64,000 nucleotides of DNA from positions 186,001 to 250,000 of the forward strand of contig DASWVB010000002.1 in the NCBI GenBank assembly GCA_036401375.1, in the 5' to 3' direction. Below are positions 8,324 through 17,401 of this stretch, piece after piece. The DNA is from DASWUZ01 sp036401375 (GTDB lineage: Bacteria; Acidobacteriota; Terriglobia; Terriglobales; Acidobacteriaceae). Under the pieces are notes generated by a model. It was given only the letters and a program-made list of their open reading frames with translations. It was not told where the DNA came from and made no database searches. Numbering within the stretch: position 1 is the stretch's first letter; every line of letters begins with the position of its first letter. Both the position numbers and the translations under genes were made by a program.

Positions 8324-10056
8324 CAGTCGTTGTCCGGGTTGAGCGACTTGCCGAGATGCACCTGCACGTTGGCAGTAGCGCCGGCTTCCACTGTCACGGT
8401 GTCTCCCTGCCCCGCGTACTTGGCGAGGCTCTCAGGGGAGTGGAAGTCGATCTCCTCAGGAGCGTCAAAGGCCACGACGCGATAGGTGCCAGGAGGCAGA
8501 TTGCCTATGGTGAACTCGCCAGAGGGTGAGGCGCCAGCCTGCATCACCTGTCCGCTGAAAGGAAAGAGCGGAATGGCATAGATGTAACTCTGGGTCTGCT
8601 CTCCGGGGGGCTGACTGGCAGGGTACATGGCAGCGGTATGTGCCTGGTCCGAGAGCTGGACCTGGATCATCCCGGTGTCGTTGCGGAGGGTGATCTCGAT
8701 CGGCGGCGAGGTGCTGCCGGGTCCGATGACCAGCGGCTCCCGTGCCAGGTCTACGCCGCCGCTGGTGATGGCGCTTACATAGCCTTCAAAGGCAAAGGTG
8801 GTGACCCAATACCTGCCGGGTGTCACGGCGTCGAGCTCAAAGGAGCTGCCACCCTTCTGGAGCTGTAAGTTGCCTCCACCGCCCGTTGGGTTTGAGAAAT
8901 CATCGGCTGGTGTCAGCACCATGCTCAAGCCGGCAGCAAGGGCCGGCCCACCCTCACCCAGGCCTGACTGCTGGAGCGTCGCGCTTACCGCGGTGAAGTC
9001 TTTCCGTACATTCACTGGGACAGGGTGCAGCGGAAGGGGCGTAATACTGAGGCCGGTCACGGGAGCGCCGGCAACTTTAAAGTCTATGCGTCCATAGGTG
9101 CGGGCCTGGCTGGCGTTGGCTCCCTGAAATCCGCCCATTGCCTGAAGGAAGTAGCTGCCATCGGGAACACTGAATTGGGCTGTGCCCTGGCGCCCGTTCT
9201 GACGAATTGGAAAGCCCAGCATGTGACCGCCCGCGTCGCACAGTTGCAGGGCAAGGCCTCGGCCGAACTCCTGGGCATTGATGTTTACCGTAACCGAGTA
9301 GAAGGGCTGCCGCATCAGGGGCAGGTCTGCGTGTGCGTGCTGACCGGCTGTCAGGGTCAGCACGCTCGCCGCCGAGGGGTCGACCACCCCAGGATAGTAG
9401 ACGGCGGGGTAGCCAAAGCTCTTCAAAGCAGGAGACCGATTATCTTCCTGGTCGCGCTGCGGCTGGGTGTAGACCAGATAAGGACCGGGCAGGAGCCCGC
9501 TTACACGAAACACGCCCTCACTGTTCGTCATAGCCATCTGCTGCATCGTCCATTGGGAATGGCCGTTATTGACGATCTTCCGATAAATGAGAATCGGTAT
9601 CGAATCGGCGGTGTCGGCGGATGGCAGGGTCACCTGGCCGCTGATCACCGCGTTAGGAGTCAACTGGAAGGTCAACGCCGGCATATCCGGTGCAACCTGC
9701 ACGATGTGCTGCGCCGAGAGGCCAGGCTGGCCGTACCCCGGCCTCTCCAGCAGTATTTGCGCTGTCCCGCCCGGAAGTTGCAGATCGAACTTCCCCTCCT
9801 TGTCGGTGAGTACCGCATCCTGCTGCCCGTTCACCAGCACCCGGGCGATGGGCTGAGCGGTGACGCTGTCGACCACCGTACCGCGCACCGGGTAGGTTCT
9901 GCTCTGGCCGCCGGCGATTTGGTCGATGGGGCCACCGTCGGTCTGTGAAAAGGCGCGCGAGCCCGGCCAGAGGCAGATCATCAAGAGCAAGGCTCCGCCC
10001 TGCGGGTAACGGAAACGGGAGGTCCAGGGGAGCTTGAAGAACATCGCTGCCGCCAT
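8323..10056 (-). CDS. Secreted carboxypeptidase-regulatory-like repeat protein (paralogue)
   Basis: 577-aa exported protein with the same architecture as its downstream neighbour. A long N-terminal hydrophobic stretch ends near residue 37 (SRAFSQ), then come repeated beta-sandwich modules beginning YPVRGTVVDSVTAQPIARVLV (around residue 55) and AVISGQVTLPS (around 135), and a last module near 480-560 with G-E-F-T-I-G-N-L-P-P-G-T-Y. No enzymatic motif is seen. A second Met at residue 5 could be the start. The TGA overlaps the next ATG by one base. The two genes look like a tandem duplication that has diverged strongly. A cell-surface adhesion or polysaccharide-binding role is a family-level guess. 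Confidence 0.72.
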   Translation of the reverse strand: MAAAMFFKLPWTSRFRYPQGGALLLMICLWPGSRAFSQTDGGPIDQIAGGQSRTYPVRGTVVDSVTAQPIARVLVNGQQDAVLTDKEGKFDLQLPGGTAQILLERPGYGQPGLSAQHIVQVAPDMPALTFQLTPNAVISGQVTLPSADTADSIPILIYRKIVNNGHSQWTMQQMAMTNSEGVFRVSGLLPGPYLVYTQPQRDQEDNRSPALKSFGYPAVYYPGVVDPSAASVLTLTAGQHAHADLPLMRQPFYSVTVNINAQEFGRGLALQLCDAGGHMLGFPIRQNGRQGTAQFSVPDGSYFLQAMGGFQGANASQARTYGRIDFKVAGAPVTGLSITPLPLHPVPVNVRKDFTAVSATLQQSGLGEGGPALAAGLSMVLTPADDFSNPTGGGGNLQLQKGGSSFELDAVTPGRYWVTTFAFEGYVSAITSGGVDLAREPLVIGPGSTSPPIEITLRNDTGMIQVQLSDQAHTAAMYPASQPPGEQTQSYIYAIPLFPFSGQVMQAGASPSGEFTIGNLPPGTYRVVAFDAPEEIDFHSPESLAKYAGQGDTVTVEAGATANVQVHLGKSLNPDND

Positions 10057-10188
10057 TTTCGGCTATCTGTCACCAAAAGCAAAATGCAGCCGGGCACTGC
10101 CGGACAGGAGTGGTGCGCCACGGGAGTCGAGTTCAGCAACGGGACGAAGCTCGACGGCTCAGCGCTCAGGTTAATTCTTCCAGAGAGC

Positions 10189-10194
10189 TATAAT
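10189..10194 (+). promoter_or_regulatory. Possible -10 element upstream of kinase gene
   Basis: A perfect TATAAT hexamer lies about 100 bp upstream of the kinase ATG, in the 237-bp gap between divergent genes. No good -35 hexamer is seen at the usual spacing, so this is only a candidate. Confidence 0.25.
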
Positions 10195-10293
10195 TCGGCC
10201 ACGAAGGTTCCGGCCCTCGATAGTCTGTCGTTCCTCCGTCCTAGACGGGCGGAGCATCCGCGTCTCGAGCTCTAAGCCAATCGTCAGGCGAAC

Positions 10294-13122
10294 ATGAATC
10301 CGGAACTCTGGCAGCGTCTCGAGCCCCTATACCGCGCCGCTCTCAAGGTCCCGCCCGAGGTGCGTGGGCGATTTATTGCGGAGGCGTGCGGCTCTGATCA
10401 GGCACTGCGCCAGCAGATCGAAGCGCTCTTCCACAGCGGCCATGGCGATACCAGTGTAGAAGTTGACGCCTCCACGCCCGAGGCAGGCGAGATCATCCCG
10501 CGAGACACCGGCGCACTCACTCCCGGAGACCTGCTGCTGGCGAGATTTCGCATTGTGAGCCTGCTCGGATCGGGCGGGATGGGAGACGTCTACGAGGCTA
10601 CCGACCTGGAACTGGGCCGCATCGCCTTGAAGACGATTCGTCCCGAGATCGCCAGCAATGCAGAGGTGCTTGCCCGCTTCAAAAGGGAGGTACAGCTCGC
10701 GCGCAAGGTCAGCGGACCGCAGGTCTGTCGTATCCATGAGCTTTTTGTTGTCAATGCGGATGCAACCTCTCCCGCCCGGGTCTTCCTCACCATGGAGTTC
10801 CTCGAGGGGGAGACGCTATCGGACAAGCTGATAAAGTCCGGCCCCCTACCGATCGACGAGGCTCTAAAGATCGCGCTGAACATCTGCGAGGGGCTGGAGA
10901 CGATCCACCAGGCCGGGATCATCCACCGTGACCTGAAGAGCCGGAACATCATGCTCGCGACGCGCGGCGGGGTGGTAAGCCCCGTATTGATGGACTTCGG
11001 CCTGGCGCACGAGACTACGGGCCCCGCCGAGTCAGCCACAGCGGCGCCCGACCAGGGTCGGACGCAGGACGAAGGTGTCCAGACCGGTATCACCCGGGTG
11101 GGCGCCATCGTCGGCACGCCCGACTACATGGCGCCGGAGCAGTTCCAAGGCAGGGAAGTGACAGAAGCCACCGATGTCTACGCGCTGGGAGTCATCCTTT
11201 ATGAGTTAGTGACTGGAAAGCAGCCGTTTGCTGCACCGACTCCGGTAGAGCAGGTGATGCTGCGCGGCCGGCCGTTTGTGCCGCCCTCCTCGCTGCGCCG
11301 CCAGCTGCCCCGGCTGTGGGACGAAGTGATCGGCAGGTGCCTGCAGTATGAGGCGCATCGGCGCTACCAGTCGGCGCGGGAGGTCGCGGCGGCGCTCGAA
11401 GGCAGCACTCAGCTGACGACGCGACTGGCGGCCATCTGGCGAAAGGTCGCTCCCGTGGGTCTCGGATTCGCAGTGCTGCTGGCGGGAACCGCGATGGTGC
11501 CCGCGGTACGCGAACGTCTGCAGGGCATCCTGTACTCGAGTCGCGAGAAGCACATCGCGGTACTCCCGATCGAGAGTGCGTCCGGCGATGCACAGACTCT
11601 TGCACTCGGCGACGGGCTGATGGATTCATTGTCAGGGCAGCTATCCAACCTGGACACCGCCGACCAGCGGCTCTGGATCATTCCGGCTACCGAGGTTCGA
11701 GCTGAAAAGGTTACCGATCCTGCAGGAGCGTTGCGTCAGTTCGGGGCGACGATCGTGGTAAAGGGCACAGTCGAACGGCATGCAGAACGTGTGCATCTCG
11801 CGTTGACCCTGATTGACACCAGGAAGATGCGGCAGATCGGCTACACCGAGATCGACAGTCCGACAGCGGATATTGGAGGAATGGAGAGCGAGGCTGTCGA
11901 TCGCCTGGGGCGGCTGATGAACCTCTCCCTCTCGAGCAGCAAGGACCGCGCCAGCATGGCAAACCGCGCGTCCTATGACGACTATCTAACCGCGATCGGC
12001 TACATGGAGCGATACGACAAGCCCGGGAACCTTGATCTCGCGATCGCTTCCTTGAAAAGGGCTTTGGCGAGCGATGATCACTTCGCTCTGGCGCTGGCAC
12101 AGATCGGCGAGGCATATCGGCTGAAGTACCAGCTTGACCGCAATCCCCGGTGGCTTGACCAGGCACTGCTCTACTGTCAGAAGGCAGCAGAGATCGATCG
12201 CGGCGCGCCCGCCGTTTTCATAACTCTTGCAAGGGTGCATGAGGCGACTGGGAAGCACGACCTGGCCGTGCAGGAATTCCAGCGCGCACTCGAGCTTGAC
12301 CCGCGAAATGCGGAGGCGATCTCGGGTCTAGCCATGTCTTATGCTACGGCCGGCCGAGTGACTGAGGCAGAGGCGAGTTATAAGCAGGCTATTGCCCTGC
12401 GCCCCGATTACTGGGATGGCTACGAAGAGCTTGGCAATTTCTACGACAATCAAGGTAAATTCCCCCTGGCTATCGATCAATATCACCGCGCAATCGCACT
12501 CACTCCAGATAATGCACAGGTCTACATCAACCTCGGTGCAGCTTATATCGATTGGGGCGACTCGAAGTTGTTTCCCAATGCTGAACAGGCGTTGAAGCAC
12601 TCCATTGCACTGAGCCCGACCTATGCCGCTTACGCCAACCTGGGGTATCTCTACACATTGGAGCGGCGGTATTCTGATTCCGCGTCGGCCAACGAAAAGG
12701 CCTTACAGCTGAACGACCACGACTACAGGGTGTGGGGAAATCTTCTAGGCGCTTATACGTGGCTTCACCAGGATAAGAAGGCGGATACTGTGCGCAAGCA
12801 GATGCTGCCGCTGGTCGAAGAAGCGATCCGCGTCAACCCTGAGAATGCGGATGCGCACGCTGAACTGGCGAGCCTGTACGCCCATGACCGGCTCCAGGAC
12901 AAGGCCATGAGCCACGTCCAGACAGCGATAGCGCTCGCACCGAACGATCCTCTCGTTCTTGCGAACATCGGGGATGCTTACCTGTCTCTGGGGGATCGCG
13001 GACATGCAATCGAGTCAATCAACAGGGCCTTCACTAAGGGCTACACCTTATCGGACTTGCTCGGGGACCCTGACCTGCAGCGGATTCGAGCGGACCCCGC
13101 GCTTCATCTTCCTGCTAAGTGA
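10294..13122 (+). CDS. Membrane Ser/Thr protein kinase with TolB-like and TPR domains
   Basis: 942-aa Hanks-type kinase. The kinase domain (about 85-370) has the glycine loop LGSGGMG (91-97), Lys113, HRDLKSRN (211-218), DFG (234-236) and GTPDYMAPEQ (274-283), so it should be active. A transmembrane helix follows at about 388-403. Beyond it, residues 415-530 resemble the TolB-like segment common before TPR repeats (AVLPI, then GxxxxV-V-x-G-T-V), and residues 560-940 form a run of TPR repeats, for example A-L-A-Q-I-G-E-A-Y and V-Y-I-N-L-G-A-A-Y. The arrangement suggests an extracytoplasmic protein-binding sensor controlling a cytoplasmic kinase. It is divergent from the secreted repeat proteins and may be monocistronic. 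Confidence 0.9.
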   Translation: MNPELWQRLEPLYRAALKVPPEVRGRFIAEACGSDQALRQQIEALFHSGHGDTSVEVDASTPEAGEIIPRDTGALTPGDLLLARFRIVSLLGSGGMGDVYEATDLELGRIALKTIRPEIASNAEVLARFKREVQLARKVSGPQVCRIHELFVVNADATSPARVFLTMEFLEGETLSDKLIKSGPLPIDEALKIALNICEGLETIHQAGIIHRDLKSRNIMLATRGGVVSPVLMDFGLAHETTGPAESATAAPDQGRTQDEGVQTGITRVGAIVGTPDYMAPEQFQGREVTEATDVYALGVILYELVTGKQPFAAPTPVEQVMLRGRPFVPPSSLRRQLPRLWDEVIGRCLQYEAHRRYQSAREVAAALEGSTQLTTRLAAIWRKVAPVGLGFAVLLAGTAMVPAVRERLQGILYSSREKHIAVLPIESASGDAQTLALGDGLMDSLSGQLSNLDTADQRLWIIPATEVRAEKVTDPAGALRQFGATIVVKGTVERHAERVHLALTLIDTRKMRQIGYTEIDSPTADIGGMESEAVDRLGRLMNLSLSSSKDRASMANRASYDDYLTAIGYMERYDKPGNLDLAIASLKRALASDDHFALALAQIGEAYRLKYQLDRNPRWLDQALLYCQKAAEIDRGAPAVFITLARVHEATGKHDLAVQEFQRALELDPRNAEAISGLAMSYATAGRVTEAEASYKQAIALRPDYWDGYEELGNFYDNQGKFPLAIDQYHRAIALTPDNAQVYINLGAAYIDWGDSKLFPNAEQALKHSIALSPTYAAYANLGYLYTLERRYSDSASANEKALQLNDHDYRVWGNLLGAYTWLHQDKKADTVRKQMLPLVEEAIRVNPENADAHAELASLYAHDRLQDKAMSHVQTAIALAPNDPLVLANIGDAYLSLGDRGHAIESINRAFTKGYTLSDLLGDPDLQRIRADPALHLPAK

Positions 13123-13325
13123 GGAAGGTGGCTGCGGGGCGAGCTAGGCGAGTCGCATTAAACTGCTTAAGTATAACTATGAAGTTTAGCAAAGAGGTTT
13201 AGACTCAGGCGTGAATTATGCCGGAGATTGGCTAACGGCTTGTCTCCGCTTAGATATCCCTGCGAATCAGCTCACGCTGCATAACCGCTTCGGTCAAAAA
13301 GGTCGAAGGCCCGGAGGATAGAACG

Positions 13326-13868
13326 ATGGCAACAATCATCATCGACGTACCGAACAAATATAGGTGCCCTACCTTTGTCCCCCTGGACGCGGAACTGTAC
13401 CTGCACTTCAAGGAAGATGTAACGTTCTGCAATAACAATCAGGATTCGTTCGAGCCATACCTGCCCTGCAACATTTTCTTCAAGGCTGGGGATTGCTGGG
13501 GTCCGGCAGTACCCGTCATAGACTCGGACGGCATCGATGTGGATTACAGCTGGATACCCGGTCATGGCGAATGCCCCCCGTGTGAATCCAAAGGCGTGAC
13601 CGAGGTCGTTGATAGCGGTGGCCAGACCATCCATGTGGGCTCAGGGTCCGGGCCTGGAAAGATCCGCAGGCAGGTATATGTCGACGTGCTGGAGTCACTA
13701 CCGCCTGCCGAGAAAGAAGACTTCCTCAGCAGCTGGCCCGCAGCTCACCAGTTTCTCAAGATCATCCTTGAAGGGACGAAGTTCCCATTTCCGGCGGGCG
13801 CAAGGGTATTCGCCGAGAGCCTGGTAGAGGCGGGAGAAAAGGCATACGAGCATCTCGCGCCTAAGTAG
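13326..13868 (+). CDS. Hypothetical protein, Cys-containing N-terminal half
   Basis: 180-aa protein I do not recognise. The ATG follows a GGAGGAT site (13313-13319). The N-terminal ~100 residues look beta-rich with several Cys residues, including C-P-P-C around residue 83-86. This half is followed by a Gly/Ser linker and a helical C-terminal ~80 residues (SLPPAEKEDFLSSW and on). There is no signal peptide or transmembrane segment. The CxxC pair could bind a metal or form a disulfide, but that is speculation. It stands between the kinase and the permease on the same strand. Confidence 0.6.
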   Translation: MATIIIDVPNKYRCPTFVPLDAELYLHFKEDVTFCNNNQDSFEPYLPCNIFFKAGDCWGPAVPVIDSDGIDVDYSWIPGHGECPPCESKGVTEVVDSGGQTIHVGSGSGPGKIRRQVYVDVLESLPPAEKEDFLSSWPAAHQFLKIILEGTKFPFPAGARVFAESLVEAGEKAYEHLAPK

Positions 13869-14090
13869 TTAATACCTGGTTGCTGATGTATGACTTCAAA
13901 GGCCGCTGGTTCTTTTTGCGATTGCGACGCCTGCGAGCGGCCAAAACGATACGATGAGGATGGCAGGCGGGCCCCACGGCGCTCTGTGAAGCGTTTCGCG
14001 CTTGCCTGGCATCCACTTATCGGAATGACACCTCTGCGCATTCAACGAGTAAGCTCCTTCGAAAGTACCCTCGCCAGCGCCAAACGAACC

Positions 14091-15296
14091 ATGGTGCTGA
14101 GTGAGATTGTGCGTCTCGCTCTCGACAGCTTCCGCGCCAGCAAGGTGCGCTTTGCTCTGACTGCTCTGGGCATGGTGATCGGCTCCGCTTCGTTGATCCT
14201 TGTAGTCACAATCGGGTTGACGGGCAGAGACTATGCCATCAATGAACTGCAGAGTATCGGCACCAACATGGTTGAGCTTGAATACTCGGGCGGAGGATCG
14301 GGAGCGGTCAGCGACACCCGCAGTGATTTCCTCACGCGCGATGACGAAGCGGCTGTGGTGGGGCAGGTGCCGGCGGTAGCAGCCTCCTCTCCGATGCTCG
14401 AGATGCATGACCGCATTAGCTTCGGAGGCGGCGTCGTCAAGGACGTGCTGGTGCTCGGGGTGAGCCCTCAGTATAGAGATGTGCGCAACCTGGTTGTGCT
14501 GTCGGGCCGCTTCTTTGACGATCAGGACGAGCAGACCCATACCAAGGTCGCGGTGATTACTGCACCCTTTGCAAAGGAGCGGTTTGGCAGCTCCGATGCG
14601 GCTATCAACCAGAGCTTCGAGATACACGGCATGCCATTCACCGTGATCGGAACATTCAAGGAGAGGGTAGACACCTGGGGTCAGACGGAGATCGCCGACG
14701 AGACGATTCTCGTGCCATATACGGTAGCGCGCTACTTCACCGGTACCGATAATGTGAAGCAGATTTTCTTTTCGATACGGGATCGCAACGATGTCGTCGA
14801 GGCTTCGAAGCAGATCGTGAAGGTGGTGCACGCGCGCCACCAGCCCAGCTCGGTCTATACCGCGTTCAACATGATCGGCATGCTCACCGTTGCCGAACAG
14901 ATCGCCGATGCTTTGACTATCGTGCTGCTGCTTGTATCGGCCGTGACCCTTGCAGTCGGCGGCGTTGGCATCATGAACATCATGCTTGCCAACGTGCGCG
15001 CCCGCGTGCGCGAGATCGGGATCCGCAAGGCGATGGGTGCGACGGCGCGCGAGATCAAGCTGCAGTTCCTGGTGGAAGCTGTCTTCATCTCGCTCACGGG
15101 AGGGCTGGTGGGTGTGCTGGTGGGGCTGGCGTTTCCGCTCTCGATCCGGTTCTTTACGGATTACCAGCTGCCCATCTCCAAGGTATCCATCGTGGTAGCG
15201 CTGGTTACGTCGACGCTGGTTGGCGTCGTCTTTGGAACGCTGCCCGCTACCAGGGCGGCGCAACTGGACCCTGTCGAGTCGCTCAAGTACGAGTAA
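14091..15296 (+). CDS. MacB/FtsX-type ABC transporter permease
   Basis: 401-aa permease from the ATG at 14091. The frame is open from 13890, but the extra 67 residues are Arg-rich and unlike the family, so the internal Met that begins MVLSEIVRLAL is preferred. A first transmembrane helix lies at about 20-43, followed by a large periplasmic MacB-PCD domain and three C-terminal helices around 275-400. The FtsX motif R-E-I-G-I-R-K-A-M-G-A is present between the second and third helices. MacB-type permeases drive mechanotransmission for export of macrolides, lipoproteins or peptides with a separate ATPase. No ATPase gene is adjacent here, which is unusual. Substrate unknown. Confidence 0.85.
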   Translation: MVLSEIVRLALDSFRASKVRFALTALGMVIGSASLILVVTIGLTGRDYAINELQSIGTNMVELEYSGGGSGAVSDTRSDFLTRDDEAAVVGQVPAVAASSPMLEMHDRISFGGGVVKDVLVLGVSPQYRDVRNLVVLSGRFFDDQDEQTHTKVAVITAPFAKERFGSSDAAINQSFEIHGMPFTVIGTFKERVDTWGQTEIADETILVPYTVARYFTGTDNVKQIFFSIRDRNDVVEASKQIVKVVHARHQPSSVYTAFNMIGMLTVAEQIADALTIVLLLVSAVTLAVGGVGIMNIMLANVRARVREIGIRKAMGATAREIKLQFLVEAVFISLTGGLVGVLVGLAFPLSIRFFTDYQLPISKVSIVVALVTSTLVGVVFGTLPATRAAQLDPVESLKYE

Positions 15297-15300
15297 ACTG

Positions 15301-15341
15301 GCGCGCGCCTTGTGGCTGGCTTCAAGGCGCCTTTCGCGCGC
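15301..15341. terminator. Bidirectional hairpin between convergent genes
   Basis: A GC-rich imperfect hairpin: GCGCGCG pairs with CGCGCGC at the ends, and an inner CCTTG (15308-15312) pairs with CAAGG (15323-15327). It lies exactly between the convergent permease gene and the small minus-strand gene. There is no strong T tract on either side, so termination may be inefficient or Rho-assisted. Confidence 0.5.
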
Positions 15342-15361
15342 CCAGATACCTGACGCTCGAA

Positions 15362-15604
15362 TTACATGACAAAGGCTACGCGTTCGAGGACTTCCTGCAT
15401 CCGCTCATACGTGCAGCTCGTGTCCTCCAGGTGATGAACGCTGGAGCGAAGGTCTTCCGAGTTTGTCCCGTATCCGCGGCCGGCGAGGAAGTAGGAGACA
15501 ACCTCAGCGGCCTGCCAGGAATCGAGTCCAGACTGCAGCAGTTCGTTGCGCAGATTCGCGAGTTCGACAACGGGGAACTTCTCCACCATCTTGTTGTAAG
15601 TCAT
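15362..15604 (-). CDS. Small helical hypothetical protein
   Basis: 80-aa protein beginning at the ATG at 15604, which follows a GAGGTCGAGGG ribosome site. The frame is open 63 bp further upstream, but that extension has no ribosome site and reads as low-complexity Arg/Ser. The protein is probably all alpha (VVELANLRNELLQSGLDSW...). It has no known motif, signal or membrane segment. It is convergent with the permease and separated from the Trm112-like gene by about 350 bp of featureless sequence. Function unknown. Confidence 0.55.
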   Translation of the reverse strand: MTYNKMVEKFPVVELANLRNELLQSGLDSWQAAEVVSYFLAGRGYGTNSEDLRSSVHHLEDTSCTYERMQEVLERVAFVM

Positions 15605-15951
15605 TGCCCTCGACCTCGCTTTGGAAGATGCAGTGCGCTTGCCGGGCCACGTCGTGCAGCAATCCACCTGCGGATTGCTGGTTTAGACACGGGATGAGCC
15701 CAAGATGTTGCTGAAAGAGCTTCAACCAGGATCCTGCTCATCAGCATCTGCTGCTTGTGTCCTCATAAAGGGGCAAGCACCGCGGATGAGATGGCCGTGA
15801 GCTGCCCGAAGCTCTATCGGATGTCGCGTTCACTTTGTCCAACGCGGCGGGCGTCCGCTGGTAACCCTGCGAGTCGAGCCTGGTTTCCCAAATATGGCTG
15901 GCGCGGCAGGTGTCTCACGGCGCATCTCCGGCGCGCGTCCGCCACCTTGAC
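15605..15951. other. Intergenic region without recognisable features
   Basis: About 350 bp between two minus-strand small genes. Open frames cross it on both strands, but their translations have no family resemblance and no ribosome sites. It should contain the promoter of the small helical protein gene. I see no RNA gene or repeat. Confidence 0.4.
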
Positions 15952-16167
15952 TCACAACGAGGCAGGATCGGGCGACGCGCGCGCTGCAAGCAGCATAGGA
16001 AGCCCGTCGACTACGGGGTAGTAGAGAGAGCAGGCGAGGCAGTGATACCACGCGCTCGGCTCCGTGCCGCCGGGGGCAGGCCCCCCGATCAACGGGCCCA
16101 GGCACGCCGGGCACACGATGAACCCGGGAAGCGCACGCAAGACCGGACTCTTCTGCCATCCTGCCAT
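15952..16167 (-). CDS. Trm112-like zinc-ribbon protein
   Basis: 71-aa protein with a Trm112/UPF0434-type zinc ribbon: C-P-A-C around residue 19-22 and C-L-A-C around 43-46, followed by the family's Y-P-V-V-D-G-L-P-M-L-L end. In other organisms Trm112 proteins activate methyltransferases acting on tRNA, rRNA or release factors; small bacterial members are mostly uncharacterised. The length fits the bacterial family. It is divergent from folD and appears monocistronic. The start is not well fixed, since the first ~15 residues are not conserved in the family. Confidence 0.7.
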   Translation of the reverse strand: MAGWQKSPVLRALPGFIVCPACLGPLIGGPAPGGTEPSAWYHCLACSLYYPVVDGLPMLLAARASPDPASL

Positions 16168-16311
16168 GCGACCAGTCTATCGCCAGCGCCGAGGCTCATC
16201 CTTTACCATGGGTCTGGCTGCTCGAAGCTACTTCGCCGCACGAATCGAGGCAGCAGGCGAGACGGGGTGATGGCAACTGGCCACCGCGCTTTAGTCAGCG
16301 GGCCTGGAGAT

Positions 16312-17265
16312 ATGAAAGTGAGCACTGTGACAACCAGTCCTGCAGCCCCCAGGGTACTCAACGGCACCCATATCGCCTCTCTCATCAAGGCCGAGGTCGC
16401 GGCGGAGGTGGAGCGACTTCGCTCGGAGGGCATCCGCCCCGGTCTCGCCGCAGTGCTGGTTGGCAATGTTCCGGCGTCGGAGATTTACGTCCGCAGCAAG
16501 GTAAAGACCTGCGAGGAGCTGGGCATCTTCAGCGAACTCATCACTCCGCCCGGAACTGTGTCTACCGAGGAGATGCTTGCCCTGATCGCCGGTCTAAACG
16601 CGCGCGAGGACGTCGACGGTATTCTGATTCAACTGCCTCTGCCAGCCCAGGTGAACGCGAAGCTGCTGCTTGAGGCCGTCTCCCCCGACAAAGACGTCGA
16701 CGGCTTCCACCCGGTGAATGTGGGCCGTCTGCAGACGGGTCAGCCGGCACTGGCACCCTGCACGCCCTCGGGGATGATCGAGATTCTCAGGCGCAGCAGC
16801 CTCCCGATGGCAGGGCAGAACGCAGTGGTTCTGGGGCGCAGCGACATCGTCGGCAAACCCATCGCTATTCTGCTGCTGCAGCAGAATGCCACCGTCACCG
16901 TCTGCCACAGCCAAACCCGCGACATCGCCGCTCACTGTCGCTCCGCCGACATACTGGTCGCGGCCATTGGCCGGCCTGGCTTTGTGACCGCCCACATGGT
17001 GAAGCCGGGAGCCACCATCCTCGACGTCGGGATTAACCGGATCGTAGACCGCGAGGAATTTGACAGGTTCTTTGCCGGCGATGCGCGTCGTGAAGAAATG
17101 TTCCTCCTCAAGGGATCGACCCTGGTCGGCGATGTGCATCCGCAGGCCTTCAGCAGGGCGGGCGCCTACACGCCGGTGCCGGGAGGGGTGGGCCCTCTGA
17201 CCATCGCCATGTTGATGTCAAATACAGTTCGCGCTGCCCGGTTGCGACGGGGACTGCCCCTGTGA
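16312..17265 (+). CDS. folD: Bifunctional methylenetetrahydrofolate dehydrogenase/cyclohydrolase
   Basis: FolD, 317 aa, makes 10-formyl-THF from 5,10-methylene-THF using NADP+ in the cytoplasm. Family motifs are all visible: the catalytic Y-V-x-S-K-x-K region (YVRSKVKTCEELGI), D-G-I-L-I-Q-L-P-L-P, the P-C-T-P-S-G substrate loop, V-V-L-G-R-S-D-I-V-G-K-P for NADP, D-V-G-I-N-R, and the C-terminal T-P-V-P-G-G-V-G-P-L-T. The frame is open far upstream (to 15910), but homology starts only at about RVLNGTHIA. The ATG at 16312 (GGAG just upstream, short spacing) is chosen; an in-frame ATG at 16270 is the alternative. Length is slightly above the usual ~290 aa. Confidence 0.95.
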   Translation: MKVSTVTTSPAAPRVLNGTHIASLIKAEVAAEVERLRSEGIRPGLAAVLVGNVPASEIYVRSKVKTCEELGIFSELITPPGTVSTEEMLALIAGLNAREDVDGILIQLPLPAQVNAKLLLEAVSPDKDVDGFHPVNVGRLQTGQPALAPCTPSGMIEILRRSSLPMAGQNAVVLGRSDIVGKPIAILLLQQNATVTVCHSQTRDIAAHCRSADILVAAIGRPGFVTAHMVKPGATILDVGINRIVDREEFDRFFAGDARREEMFLLKGSTLVGDVHPQAFSRAGAYTPVPGGVGPLTIAMLMSNTVRAARLRRGLPL

Positions 17266-17401
17266 GCCGTCTGGCTTTGAAGGTTCGGGCCGTCTATTCC
17301 GCACAAGTTAGCGGCGCAGGGCGCGGAGCCAGCAGATTTCCGTCTTCCGGCACAATATATACATCCTCCGAAGGTAAAGCTGCCCCCCGGCTGCGTAGGC
17401 C

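Noticed and set aside
13890..14090. N-terminal extension of the MacB-type permease
   Set aside because: The 67 extra residues are Arg-rich and unlike the family; the internal ATG begins the normal permease N-terminus.
13896..15263. 455-codon minus-strand frame opposite the permease gene
   Set aside because: Shadow of the permease coding strand: His/Arg/Asp-rich with no domain.
15910..16311. Long N-terminal extension of FolD
   Set aside because: It overlaps the divergent Trm112-like gene and lies outside the conserved FolD domain.
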